NCBI GenBank assembly: GCA_030618475.1
Contig: JAUXDG010000010.1
Span: 1 to 24,056, forward strand
Length of the DNA: 24,056 nucleotides
Reading direction: 5' to 3'
Origin: Gammaproteobacteria bacterium
GTDB taxonomy: Bacteria; Pseudomonadota; Gammaproteobacteria; DSM-19610
The notes beneath the pieces were generated by a model, which saw only the letters and a list, made by a program, of their open reading frames with translations, was not told the origin of the DNA and did no database searches. The number at the start of each line of letters is the position of its first letter. The stretch's first letter is position 1. Shown one piece after another: positions 7,195-15,177 of the stretch. Made by a program: the position numbers and the translations under genes.

Positions 7195-7716
7195 ATGGAC
7201 TCGACAACTAACAGTAACAGCGCCTTTTTAACTCATCCCTGGTGGGTAATGGGCCAGCCTGTGGAAGGGCAGTGCGGAATGTGTATCAATGAAACCGCCA
7301 CAAGAGCCAGAGCCGGTCTTCTGAATGTGTTATCCGCAACCACAATCTTTATCTTGTTGGCGGCTCCGGAACTTGACCCTATCCGGTATGTGGCACCATT
7401 TGTGATTTTCGATATGGTAGCGGGCGCTACATTCGGTTTAACGCCTTTCAGTCCTGCCGGCATTTTCGGCACTATGATAACCAGGAAAATTCGACCCGTC
7501 TGGAAGCCAATCAAACCTAAAAGGTTTGCCTGGACGTTAGGGGCAACGCTGGGGGTTTGTTGTCTGACATTCTGGGCGCTCGGATGGCAAACGTCGGTCA
7601 TCGCGGTACTCAGCATCTGCTTCCTGCTGACCTGGCTTGAAGCGGTACTCGGATTCTGCGTGGGTTGCTGGATGTATTCTCTATTGGTTAAGTGTGAGGT
7701 CTGTCAGATGCACTGA
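7195..7716 (+). CDS. DUF4395 family membrane protein
   Basis: The 173-residue integral membrane protein has about four hydrophobic segments (roughly 44-60, 67-90, 115-132, 138-165). The family's cysteine pairs are all present: QCGMCINE near residue 27-33, GFCVGC near 155-160 and a C-terminal KCEVCQMH. The family hallmark CxNE followed by an arginine-rich RARAGL segment, the FGLTPFSPAG stretch and the P-x-RFAW motif support DUF4395. Members often neighbour thioredoxin, rhodanese or sulfur genes, and the paired cysteines hint at thiol redox or persulfide chemistry; that is inference. The chosen ATG has GGAGGTG 8 nt upstream. A TTG at 7180 in frame overlaps that ribosome site and is less likely. 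Confidence 0.85.
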   Translation: MDSTTNSNSAFLTHPWWVMGQPVEGQCGMCINETATRARAGLLNVLSATTIFILLAAPELDPIRYVAPFVIFDMVAGATFGLTPFSPAGIFGTMITRKIRPVWKPIKPKRFAWTLGATLGVCCLTFWALGWQTSVIAVLSICFLLTWLEAVLGFCVGCWMYSLLVKCEVCQMH

Positions 7717-7772
7717 ATGCTTCACACCAGGCCGTCGATCGAACTTGTAGCGGTCAGAAAATTAGACATCAT

Positions 7773-7979
7773 TTACCGCAACCACGCAGCGGTTAATTTC
7801 TTACATCCGTCACTCCAATCACACGTCGCATTACAACTGTAGCGTAAGTCAGTCAGGTAGCAGGGTTCTTGTCCCAGTTCCCGCTGAATCTCTCGGATAA
7901 GAATTTTCTTTTCGGAATTTAAATGGTGCGCGCTTACGCCGATGTGGCGTGCTAAATCGGTTAACTTCTCTATATGCAT
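7773..7979 (-). CDS. Small SAP-like/cysteine-motif protein
   Basis: The 68-residue basic protein starts MHIEKLTDLARHIGVSAHHLNSEKKILIREIQRELG, resembling the helix-extended-helix of SAP/Rho-N domains that bind nucleic acid. A C-terminal module follows with cysteines at about 40, 49, 53 and 59 (CYLTDLRYSC, NATCDWSDGCKKLTAAW) that could bind a metal. I recall similar short proteins with a C...C-x3-C-W-x-x-x-C-K-K-L-x-A-x-W tail in sulfur-oxidising gammaproteobacteria, but cannot name a function. A GTG at 7991 would add four residues. It is convergent with the DUF4395 gene, 56 bp apart, and appears monocistronic. Confidence 0.7.
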   Translation of the reverse strand: MHIEKLTDLARHIGVSAHHLNSEKKILIREIQRELGQEPCYLTDLRYSCNATCDWSDGCKKLTAAWLR

Positions 7980-8279
7980 CCAATACACCAAAATAGTTTT
8001 AACTGAAATTTCAAAAGTAAACCGGGAGGTTTCATACCGTTGTTATCGGTAATGTTGGGCAAAACATAATACCGCTGCCCCCCAGGCAAATAGCCGTCTG
8101 AACAAACCCCGTTTCTGCACGAATCCTTCACATGGGCCGCAAACAAAACGGTGGCCCGAATACCTGAAGGGCATAAAGGCCACCGCTTTCCGGTTTAAGT
8201 CATTGTTTTCTTGTGATAATTATAATTCAATGGCGACGTCTTAGATTGCCAGTTAATGCCCATTCTTAAAGCCACGCGT
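7980..8279. other. 300-bp non-coding stretch between two small minus-strand genes
   Basis: No gene is supported here. The stretch holds a small hairpin TACCG-TTGTTAT-CGGTA near 8036-8052 and, at 8141-8185, the likely terminator of the DUF2934 gene, which is listed separately. The remaining part nearest 7979 should contain the promoter of the SAP-like gene; I could not identify boxes with confidence. Confidence 0.4.
8141..8185 (-). terminator. Probable intrinsic terminator of the DUF2934 gene
   Basis: On the minus strand an 8-bp stem CGGTGGCC ... GGCCACCG (8185-8178 and 8156-8149) encloses a 21-nt loop that can itself pair (GCCC...GGGC). It is followed by TTTTGTTT at 8148-8141. It lies about 95 bp beyond the stop of the DUF2934 gene and no other gene intervenes. 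Confidence 0.55.
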
Positions 8280-8525
8280 TCACCCGAAAAGCAGCGCGTC
8301 AATTTCCTTCTCAGCCTCGATCCAGTCCTGAAACTCGCCACCCTGATCAAAGCCCCGCTTCTCCGCTTTGTGATAGGCCGCCACAGCAATCACCTTCCAG
8401 CGTTCGTCGGGAGAACTTTCTATCAGAGATGTATCTGGCTTGGTGGGTTTTGTGTACTTCCTGGTTGTCTTTGTCGCCGCGGCCCTGCGGCGGCCTCCGG
8501 TCTTTTTCCTGGTAGTGGTAGTCAT
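8280..8525 (-). CDS. DUF2934-type small protein with basic N-terminal tail
   Basis: The 81-residue product has a strongly basic, low-complexity N-terminus (MTTTTRKKTGGRRRAAATKTTRKYTKPTK). Its compact C-terminal helical part, ERWKVIAVAAYHKAEKRGFDQGGEFQDWIEAEKEID, matches the DUF2934 pattern (I-x-x-x-A-Y-x-x-A-E-x-R-G...DWxxAExEI). The Lys/Arg/Thr-rich tail resembles DNA-associated histone-like tails, suggesting nucleic acid contact, but no function is established. ATG 8525 is preceded by AAAGGGAAA. A longer frame to 8606 exists but lacks a ribosome site and adds nothing family-like. Confidence 0.75.
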   Translation of the reverse strand: MTTTTRKKTGGRRRAAATKTTRKYTKPTKPDTSLIESSPDERWKVIAVAAYHKAEKRGFDQGGEFQDWIEAEKEIDALLFG

Positions 8526-9054
<529 letters not shown>

Positions 9055-9055
9055 T

Positions 9056-10057
9056 TTAGTAACTGCGGCTCACCGAAAACTCGGCTAAGCCATATAGTGC
9101 CTCTTTATAAGGACTGGCAGGTAGTTCGGCCAGTGCTTCGATGGCTGTATCCGCCTCTCGCTGCGCGGCTTGCGCAGTGTACGCGATGGCATTGGTTGAT
9201 TCAATCGCTTCCAGAACCGGTTGGATATGCGATCGGCCACCGTTTTCGATGGCCTGGCGAATGGCCTTTACCTGCCCCGGGCTGCCGTTGCGCATGGCAT
9301 AAATGAGCGGTAGCGTGGGCTTGCCTTCGGCCAGATCGTCACCGATATTCTTGCCGATGTTTGCACCCGATGAACCGTAGTCCAGTGCATCATCGATGAG
9401 CTGGAAGGCGGTACCCAGATGCATGCCATAACGAGCCATCGCCTGTTCGATCGCCTCTGGCTGCTTACCCAGCACGGCGCCCAGTTGTGCGGAGGCTTCA
9501 AACAGTTTGGCGGTTTTATAACGGATGACGTCACGATAGAGGCCTTCCGTAGTATCCGGGTCGTGGCAATTGAGCAATTGCAGGACTTCGCCTTCGGCGA
9601 TGACGTTGGTGGTGGTGGAGAGAATTTCCATGACGCGCATGCTGCCAATGCTGACCATCATTTCAAACGAGCGCGAGTAGAGGAAGTCACCGACCAGTAC
9701 GGCCGTTTCATTGCCCCATATGGCATTGGCCGTCTCGTTGCCACGGCGCAGGTCGGAAGCGTCGACCACGTCATCGTGCAGCAGCGTCGCGGTGTGGATG
9801 AATTCGATGACGGCGGCCAGTTCAATGTGATGTTCGCCCTGGTAACCGCAGGCGCGGGACGCCAGCAACACCAGCAGCGGCCGCAACCGTTTGCCGCCGC
9901 TGTTTATAATGTAGCGGCCCAGTTCGTTGATCAGCGCGACATCCGAACTCAGACGCGCAAGAATGAGTTGATTGACCGCTTTGGAATCCGCCTGTACCAG
10001 TGCCCGAATATCGTTGATATTCAGGCCGGCTCTTTGATTTTCAAGAACTTCCTGCAT
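9056..10057 (-). CDS. ispB: Octaprenyl (polyprenyl) diphosphate synthase
   Basis: The 333-residue trans-prenyltransferase extends farnesyl diphosphate with isopentenyl units to make the side chain of ubiquinone/menaquinone. Both aspartate-rich Mg-diphosphate motifs are intact: LLHDDVVD (92-99) and LIDDALDY (220-227). GGKRLRP (54-60) binds the homoallylic substrate, and KTAKLF appears at 181-186. Small residues lie at the floor before the first motif, as in long-chain synthases. Chain length cannot be read from sequence alone. The start ATG 10057 is followed by about ten residues beyond the usual N-terminus and has no strong ribosome site. It is divergent from rplU, the usual gammaproteobacterial arrangement. 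Confidence 0.95.
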   Translation of the reverse strand: MQEVLENQRAGLNINDIRALVQADSKAVNQLILARLSSDVALINELGRYIINSGGKRLRPLLVLLASRACGYQGEHHIELAAVIEFIHTATLLHDDVVDASDLRRGNETANAIWGNETAVLVGDFLYSRSFEMMVSIGSMRVMEILSTTTNVIAEGEVLQLLNCHDPDTTEGLYRDVIRYKTAKLFEASAQLGAVLGKQPEAIEQAMARYGMHLGTAFQLIDDALDYGSSGANIGKNIGDDLAEGKPTLPLIYAMRNGSPGQVKAIRQAIENGGRSHIQPVLEAIESTNAIAYTAQAAQREADTAIEALAELPASPYKEALYGLAEFSVSRSY

Positions 10058-10150
10058 AGGTCGAGCTGTATGTTTAAGTGAAACGGAACACCGCTGTATT
10101 TATTGTCTAGTCTAACTGCCAGCAGCGCATGGTACCAGAAACCAGACGGT

Positions 10151-10179
10151 TTGACCCAAACCCGGAGAATCTATAGAAT
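10151..10179 (+). promoter_or_regulatory. Sigma-70-type promoter of rplU-rpmA
   Basis: TTGACC (10151-10156), a 17-nt spacer and TAGAAT (10174-10179) lie 39 bp before the rplU ATG in the divergent ispB-rplU gap. Both boxes are one mismatch from consensus. Confidence 0.65.
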
Positions 10180-10217
10180 TGCGCGTCTTTCGGGCGCTGT
10201 AAGTTGGAGAATCGGCC

Positions 10218-10529
10218 ATGTACGCAGTTATCATGACTGGTGGCAAACAATATCGTGTAAGACAGGGTGACAAGCTTCGCGTTGAGAAGCTGGACGTCGC
10301 TGAAGGTGAAAGTGTCGACCTGGACCAGGTCTTGATGGTGGTCGATGGTGACGATGTCAAGATCGGCACGCCGGTCCTGGACGGTGGAAAGGTCACCGCT
10401 GCAGTGAAGGCACACGGTCGTGGCGACAAAGTGGATATCATCAAATTCCGTCGTCGCAAGCATCATCTGAAGCGTCAGGGTCACCGTCAGGCGTATACAG
10501 AATTGGAAATCACGGGCATATCTGCCTGA
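10218..10529 (+). CDS. rplU: 50S ribosomal protein L21
   Basis: The 103-residue product MYAVIMTGGKQYRVRQGDKLRVEKLDVAEGE... is the canonical bacterial L21, which binds domain VI of 23S rRNA in the large subunit. The full family length is present, including the basic KFRRRKHHLKRQGHRQAYTELEI C-terminal signature. GGAGA lies 9 nt before the ATG. It is followed 17 bp later by rpmA, the standard pairing, and is served by the promoter at 10151-10179. Confidence 0.99.
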   Translation: MYAVIMTGGKQYRVRQGDKLRVEKLDVAEGESVDLDQVLMVVDGDDVKIGTPVLDGGKVTAAVKAHGRGDKVDIIKFRRRKHHLKRQGHRQAYTELEITGISA

Positions 10530-10546
10530 GCGTGAGGTAAACAGCA

Positions 10547-10804
10547 ATGGCACACAAGAAAGCCGGTGGTAGTACCAGAAACGGGCGTGATTCAGAATCC
10601 AAACGCCTGGGTGTTAAGCGTTATGGCGGACAGGAAGTTCTGGCTGGCAATATTATAGTACGCCAGCGTGGTACGCATTTTCATCCTGGCGTCAACGTGG
10701 GCTGCGGTAAGGACCACACCCTGTTTGCCAAGGCAGACGGTGTCGTGAAGTTCGTAATCCGCGGTCCAAAGAGTCGCAAATTTGTGGACGTGCTTTCGTC
10801 CTGA
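10547..10804 (+). CDS. rpmA: 50S ribosomal protein L27
   Basis: The 85-residue product MAHKKAGGSTRNGRDSESKRLGVKRYGGQEVLAGNIIVRQRGT... is canonical L27. Its N-terminal tail reaches the peptidyl-transferase centre. As in proteobacteria, the tail starts directly with AHKK and lacks the cleaved N-terminal extension of Firmicutes. GAGGTAAA serves as ribosome site. It follows rplU and ends 19 bp before a strong terminator, so rplU-rpmA form a short operon. Confidence 0.99.
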   Translation: MAHKKAGGSTRNGRDSESKRLGVKRYGGQEVLAGNIIVRQRGTHFHPGVNVGCGKDHTLFAKADGVVKFVIRGPKSRKFVDVLSS

Positions 10805-10823
10805 TCGGTTTCCGGTCTCGATT

Positions 10824-10852
10824 AAAAGCCCCGTCCGGTACGGGGCTTTTTT
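10824..10852 (+). terminator. Intrinsic terminator after rpmA
   Basis: AAAAGCCCCG (10824-10833) pairs with CGGGGCTTTT (10841-10850) across a 7-nt loop and runs into T6 (10847-10852). It separates rpmA from obgE; some read-through could still feed obgE-proB. Confidence 0.9.
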
Positions 10853-10898
10853 GTGTTCCCTGGTAGTTGACTTTATGTGTGTGTAACGAAACCTGATT

Positions 10899-11930
10899 AT
10901 GAAATTCGTCGACGAAGCCACAATTGATGTCAAAGCCGGTGACGGGGGCAACGGCTGTGTCAGTTTTCGCCGCGAGAAATTCATTCCGCTGGGTGGACCG
11001 GACGGCGGCGACGGCGGCGATGGCGGCAGTGTTATGATGATCGCTGATGCCACGCTGAATACCCTGGCGGATTTTCGTTATGAGCGTCATTTTGCTGCGC
11101 GGCGTGGTGAGAACGGGCGTGGCCGCAACTGTACGGGCAGGAAAGGCGACGACCTCGAAATCCGGGTGCCCGTCGGTACGCTGGTATACGAGGAAGATAC
11201 CGATGAGTTGATGTGTGATCTGGTTGAGGATGGACAGCGTCTGCTCGTTGCCCGCGGCGGCTTTCATGGGCTCGGCAATACGCGTTATAAGAGTTCCACC
11301 AATCGTGCGCCACGCCAGTCGAAACCCGGAACAGCTGGTGAGCAACATAACTTACGCCTGGAATTAAAGTTGCTGGCTGATGTGGGACTGCTCGGCAAAC
11401 CCAACGCGGGCAAGTCCACCCTGATCCGGGCCATTTCTTCCGCCAAGCCCAAAGTTGCCGATTACCCCTTTACCACGCTTTACCCGAACCTCGGTGTGGT
11501 TCGTGTGGAGCCACACAGAAGTTTCGTGGTGGCCGATATACCCGGCCTGATTGAAGGCGCCGCTGAAGGCGCCGGACTGGGGGTGCAGTTTCTCAAGCAT
11601 CTGTCGCGTACTGGTTTGCTGTTGCATCTGGTCGATGTGGCGCCGATGGATGGCAGTGATCCGGTGCAGGATGTTCAGGCTATTGTGCGTGAGCTGGAAA
11701 AATTCAGTGCAGAACTGGGTGAGCGAGAACGCTGGCTGATATTGAATAAAACCGATCTGTTGCCGGAACACGAGAGGCAGCCGCACTGCCAGGATATTGT
11801 GCAACGGCTGGACTGGCAAGGACCGGTGTTTGAAACTTCAGCCTTGTCCAGACAGGGTACCCGGCCGCTGCTGTGGGCAATCATGGAGTCTATCGAGAAG
11901 CAACGGCAAGGCGGCGCTGAAGAAACATGA
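10899..11930 (+). CDS. obgE: Obg/CgtA GTPase, 50S assembly and stress-linked
   Basis: The 343-residue product has the glycine-rich Obg fold (1-158; AGDGGNGCVSFRREKFIPLGGPDGGDGG) followed by a TRAFAC GTPase domain. G1 is GKPNAGKST (166-174), the switch region has TTLYPNLG, G3 is DIPGLIEGA (about 213), G4 is NKTDL (about 283) and G5 is ETSAL. It assists late 50S maturation and ties growth to (p)ppGpp. The C-terminal OCT domain of Gram-positive Obg is absent, as usual here. No strong ribosome site precedes ATG 10899. The last codons overlap proB by 4 bp (ATGA). Confidence 0.97.
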   Translation: MKFVDEATIDVKAGDGGNGCVSFRREKFIPLGGPDGGDGGDGGSVMMIADATLNTLADFRYERHFAARRGENGRGRNCTGRKGDDLEIRVPVGTLVYEEDTDELMCDLVEDGQRLLVARGGFHGLGNTRYKSSTNRAPRQSKPGTAGEQHNLRLELKLLADVGLLGKPNAGKSTLIRAISSAKPKVADYPFTTLYPNLGVVRVEPHRSFVVADIPGLIEGAAEGAGLGVQFLKHLSRTGLLLHLVDVAPMDGSDPVQDVQAIVRELEKFSAELGERERWLILNKTDLLPEHERQPHCQDIVQRLDWQGPVFETSALSRQGTRPLLWAIMESIEKQRQGGAEET

Positions 11931-13063
11931 GCAGTCGAAGTAACCGCGCACAGATCGGCAAGGCAACTCGCTGGGTTATCAAGATCGGCAGTGCGCTGCT
12001 GACCGATAACGGGCGTGGCCTCGATATGAAAGCGATTCACCTCTGGGTCGAGCAAATGGCTGCGCTGCGTCAGCGTGGCTGTGAGCTGGTGCTGGTGTCT
12101 TCAGGTGCAGTTGCAGCCGGGATGAACCGTCTGGGCTGGCATGGCCGGCCGCACGAACTGGTTTCCCTGCAGGCTGCGGCGGCTGTCGGGCAGATGAGTC
12201 TGGTGCAGGCCTACGAATCGAACTTTCAGCGACACGGCTTGCATACGGCGCAAGTGCTTCTGACCCACGATGACCTGGTTAACCGTACGCGTTACCTCAA
12301 TGCCCGTAGTACGCTGCGTAAATTGCTCGGCCTGGGCGTTGTTCCTGTTGTTAATGAAAACGATACCGTTGCCTGTGATGAATTGCGCTTTGGTGATAAC
12401 GATACCCTCGCGGCGCTGGTTGCCAATCTGGTGGAAGCGGAACTGCTGGTGATTCTCACCGATCAAGCGGGTGTGTTTGATTGTGACCCGCGCCACAATG
12501 AGGCTGCCAGGCTGATTGACAGGGCCGACGCCGGTGATTCCCGCCTGTGTGCGGCGGTCAGTGGTTCCAGCAGCAGTGGCCTCGGGCGAGGAGGTATGGC
12601 GAGCAAGGTGAAGGCAGCGGAACTGGCGGCACGATCCGGCACCGTGACCTGGATTGCCGGGGGGCGTGAAACGCGGGTGCTGGAGAGGATCGCAGCCGGT
12701 GAGCCGCTCGGTACGGTGGTGCATCCCGCCAGCGGTCGCCTGGCGTCACGCAAACAGTGGCTGGCCGGACAGCTGCAGGCCAAGGGGCGTTTGAGGCTCG
12801 ATGCAGGGGCGGTCAGGGTTTTGCGGCAGTCGGGATCGAGTCTGCTGGCGGTGGGTGTTACCGCTGTGGAAGGCGATTTTCAGCGCGGTGAGGTTGTCAG
12901 TTGCCACGATCCTGATGGTGCTGCAGTCGCCCGCGGTCTGGTGAATTACGATGTTGCAGAGGCGCGTAAAATCATCGGCCAACCGAGCGAGAAAATCGAG
13001 CAGCTATTAGGGTATGTGGACGAGCCCGAGCTGATTCACCGGGATAATCTTGTATTACTCTGA
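11927..13063 (+). CDS. proB: Glutamate 5-kinase with PUA domain
   Basis: The 378-residue enzyme phosphorylates glutamate to gamma-glutamyl phosphate, the first and proline-inhibited step of proline synthesis. The amino-acid kinase domain (about 13-270) shows WVIKIGSALLT, VVPVVNENDTVACDELRFGDNDTLAALVA and GRGGMASKVKAAELA. A PUA domain follows (about 285-370; GRLRLDAGAVRVL ... LVNYDVAEARKIIG). Length and order match E. coli ProB. Its start overlaps the obgE stop by 4 bp, indicating coupling. proA is not adjacent; instead a convergent rpsT follows. Confidence 0.96.
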   Translation: MSSRSNRAQIGKATRWVIKIGSALLTDNGRGLDMKAIHLWVEQMAALRQRGCELVLVSSGAVAAGMNRLGWHGRPHELVSLQAAAAVGQMSLVQAYESNFQRHGLHTAQVLLTHDDLVNRTRYLNARSTLRKLLGLGVVPVVNENDTVACDELRFGDNDTLAALVANLVEAELLVILTDQAGVFDCDPRHNEAARLIDRADAGDSRLCAAVSGSSSSGLGRGGMASKVKAAELAARSGTVTWIAGGRETRVLERIAAGEPLGTVVHPASGRLASRKQWLAGQLQAKGRLRLDAGAVRVLRQSGSSLLAVGVTAVEGDFQRGEVVSCHDPDGAAVARGLVNYDVAEARKIIGQPSEKIEQLLGYVDEPELIHRDNLVLL

Positions 13064-13110
13064 ATGCCGATGGATTCTAATCAACAGCTGTGTTTATTCA
13101 GCAGAGACAG

Positions 13111-13124
13111 ACCCGCCTGCGGGT
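13111..13124 (+). terminator. Weak hairpin after proB
   Basis: ACCCGC-CT-GCGGGT, 47 bp beyond the proB stop, forms a tight hairpin but is followed only by GGATATTTT. It may end obgE-proB transcription together with the bidirectional structure at 13162-13187. Confidence 0.35.
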
Positions 13125-13161
13125 GGATATTTTGGCTGGGTGACGGTTTGAACAGAGCAAT

Positions 13162-13187
13162 AAAAAAGCCGGTCTGTGACCGGCTTT
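13162..13187 (-). terminator. Intrinsic terminator of rpsT (possibly bidirectional)
   Basis: On the minus strand GCCGGTC-ACA-GACCGGC (13184-13168) is followed by TTTTTT (13167-13162), 27 bp beyond the rpsT stop. Read rightward, the same stem is followed by TTTCTC, so it could also stop proB transcripts. Confidence 0.85.
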
Positions 13188-13213
13188 CTCGGCAACCTGG
13201 AAACAATCCGCGA

Positions 13214-13480
13214 TCAGCTTTGCAGCGCGCGGACGTGTTGACCAAGGCGGCTTTTATGCCGGGCAGCCTTGTTTTTATGGATCAGACCCTTGCCGACAGA
13301 TTTATCGATAACCGGAACAGCTTTCCGGTAGGCGGCCTGGGCAGCTTCCGCATCACCGGCAGCAACTGCTTTAATGACATTCTTGAGATGAGTACGCAGC
13401 GCGGAGCGCTTGCCGGCATTGCGCTGACGGCGGTTTTCCGCCTGATGGGCGCGTTTGCGAGCTTGAGCCGAGTTTGCCAA
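13214..13480 (-). CDS. rpsT: 30S ribosomal protein S20, UUG start
   Basis: The 88-residue product MANSAQARKRAHQAENRRQRNAGKRSALRTHLKNVIKA... is canonical S20, an all-helical 16S rRNA-binding protein needed for 30S assembly. The first codon is TTG, with AGGAG 7 nt upstream. E. coli rpsT also starts with UUG, where it permits autogenous translational control, so the rare start is probably conserved and meaningful. The gene is monocistronic between its own promoter (13517-13545) and terminator (13162-13187), and is divergent from murJ as in many gammaproteobacteria. Confidence 0.98.
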   Translation of the reverse strand: MANSAQARKRAHQAENRRQRNAGKRSALRTHLKNVIKAVAAGDAEAAQAAYRKAVPVIDKSVGKGLIHKNKAARHKSRLGQHVRALQS

Positions 13481-13516
13481 AATAATTCTCCTGTTCCAGG
13501 TTCCAAAGAGCCGGGT

Positions 13517-13545
13517 ACTATGCGGATTTCCGCAGAATTTGTCAA
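13517..13545 (-). promoter_or_regulatory. Sigma-70 promoter of rpsT
   Basis: On the minus strand, a perfect -35 box TTGACA (13545-13540), a 17-nt spacer and CATAGT (13522-13517) lie 37 bp before the TTG start. The spacer holds a small palindrome GCGGA-TT-TCCGC that partly overlaps the -10 side. Confidence 0.65.
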
Positions 13546-13560
13546 TGTGGCGGCGCTGGA

Positions 13561-15138
13561 ATGAGCAGTCGACTGGTTAAAAGTACCGCCACAGTGGGCG
13601 CTATGACGCTGATTTCGCGCGTGTTGGGGCTGCTGCGCGATATGGTGTTTGCGCGCTTTGGTATCAATGCGGGTATGGATGCCTTTTTCGTGGCTTTCAA
13701 GATCCCCAATTTTATGCGCCGACTGTTTGCCGAAGGGGCCTTTTCACAGGCCTTTGTGCCGGTACTCAGTGAATACAAAACCCGTCAGGACCAGGCTGAG
13801 GTCAAGGCGCTGGTCGACCGTGTGGCGGGTACCCTGCTGGGTCTGCTGGGACTGCTGGTGCTGGTCGGCGTGCTGGCCAGTCCGCTACTGGTCTTGCTGT
13901 TTGCACCGGGATTCTGGAGCAACCCGCTGAAGTTCGATCTGACCGCAACTATGCTGCGCTTCACGTTTCCCTACCTGTTATTCATGGCGCTGGTCGCGTT
14001 TGCAGCCGGCATTCTCAACAGCTACGGGCGCTTTGCAGCGGCGGCCTTTACACCGGTCTGGTTGAACGTGGTGTTGATCGCCATGGCGCTGCTGGTCGCT
14101 CCCGGTCTGCAACAGCCGATGATCGCGCTGTCCTGGGGTGTGTTGATTGCGGGCTTTGTGCAGCTGGCGTTTCTGCTGCCGGCACTGGCGCGGATCCGCT
14201 TGTTGCCGCGGCCGCGCTGGGGGCTGAGGGATGCCGGGGTGCGTAAGATACTGAAGCTGATGGTGCCGGGTATCATCGGTTCGTCGGTATCGCAGATCAA
14301 CCTGTTGTTCGATACCTTGCTGGCTTCTTTTCTGGTGACCGGTAGCGTGAGCTGGCTGTATTATGCCGACCGGCTGGTCGAGTTTCCGCTGGGTGTTTTC
14401 GGTATCGCGCTGGCCACGGTGATTCTGCCGATTCTTTCCCGTACACACGCCAGGGGATCGGCAGAGGAATTTTCACAGACGCTGGACACTGGTTTGCGCT
14501 GGGTGCTGTTAATTGGCCTGCCGGCTGCCGCGGGTCTGATCATTCTTGCCAAACCCGTGCTGTCGACGCTGTTTCAATATGGCGATTTCCAGCGCCACGA
14601 TGTGGATATGGCGGGCCTCGCGCTGGTAGCCTACGGCCTGGGTCTGCCCGGATTCATGCTGGTCAAGGTGCTCGCGCCCGCCTTTTTTTCTCGCCAGGAC
14701 ACAAAAACACCGGTAAAGATCGCCATTCGCGCCTTGATTTCCAATATGGTGATGAATGTGTTGTTTGTGGTTCCGCTGGTGCTTCTCGAAGTCCCCGGGG
14801 CGCACGCCGGATTAGCGCTGGCAACAGCGCTGGCGGGCTATATCAACGCTGGCCTGTTGTACCGCCAGTTGCGGTGCGATGGTGTGTTTCGGCCGGATGC
14901 CGGTTGGCCGCGCTTGCTGCTGCAGATGATGTTTGCCATCACTGTCATGGCTGTCGTGGTCTGGTGGGGGGCACCGGGTGTCGAGGTGCTGACAAGCCTG
15001 TCGGGTGCGCAGCGTGCACTGCAGATCAGCCTGTGGATAGTGGCAGGGGTGGCGAGCTATCTGCTTGCCTTGTGGCTGGCGGGTGTGCGTCTGTCGCTGT
15101 TATGGGCACCGGCTGCAGAAACCGGGCGCAAACCATGA
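13561..15138 (+). CDS. murJ: Lipid II flippase MurJ (MviN)
   Basis: The 525-residue polytopic inner-membrane protein flips lipid II outward for peptidoglycan synthesis. It belongs to the MOP exporter superfamily. The N-terminus STATVGAMTLISRVLGLLRDMVFARFGINAGMDAFFVAFKIPNFMRRLFAEGAFSQAFVPVL is the family signature and includes the essential charged residues of the central cavity. About 14 hydrophobic segments run to the end. Length is typical (E. coli 511). ATG 13561 has only a weak GGA upstream. It lies 80 bp from divergent rpsT and its end overlaps the ribF promoter. Confidence 0.97.
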   Translation: MSSRLVKSTATVGAMTLISRVLGLLRDMVFARFGINAGMDAFFVAFKIPNFMRRLFAEGAFSQAFVPVLSEYKTRQDQAEVKALVDRVAGTLLGLLGLLVLVGVLASPLLVLLFAPGFWSNPLKFDLTATMLRFTFPYLLFMALVAFAAGILNSYGRFAAAAFTPVWLNVVLIAMALLVAPGLQQPMIALSWGVLIAGFVQLAFLLPALARIRLLPRPRWGLRDAGVRKILKLMVPGIIGSSVSQINLLFDTLLASFLVTGSVSWLYYADRLVEFPLGVFGIALATVILPILSRTHARGSAEEFSQTLDTGLRWVLLIGLPAAAGLIILAKPVLSTLFQYGDFQRHDVDMAGLALVAYGLGLPGFMLVKVLAPAFFSRQDTKTPVKIAIRALISNMVMNVLFVVPLVLLEVPGAHAGLALATALAGYINAGLLYRQLRCDGVFRPDAGWPRLLLQMMFAITVMAVVVWWGAPGVEVLTSLSGAQRALQISLWIVAGVASYLLALWLAGVRLSLLWAPAAETGRKP

Positions 15139-15162
15139 CACGGCCGCTAACTTCATTATAAT
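15135..15162 (+). promoter_or_regulatory. Promoter for ribF-ileS-lspA at the murJ stop
   Basis: ATGACA (15135-15140), a 16-nt spacer and a perfect TATAAT (15157-15162) sit across the murJ stop codon. Predicted initiation near 15168-15170 leaves only about 8-10 nt before the ribF ATG at 15178. Confidence 0.55.
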
Positions 15163-15177
15163 TCGGTGTTTTGGGCG

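Noticed and set aside
9419..10081. 220-codon plus-strand frame opposite ispB
   Set aside because: Antisense shadow of ispB; the minus-strand product has both aspartate-rich motifs.
13064..13564. 166-codon plus-strand frame after proB
   Set aside because: It runs antisense through rpsT, its terminator and its promoter, and has no ribosome site.
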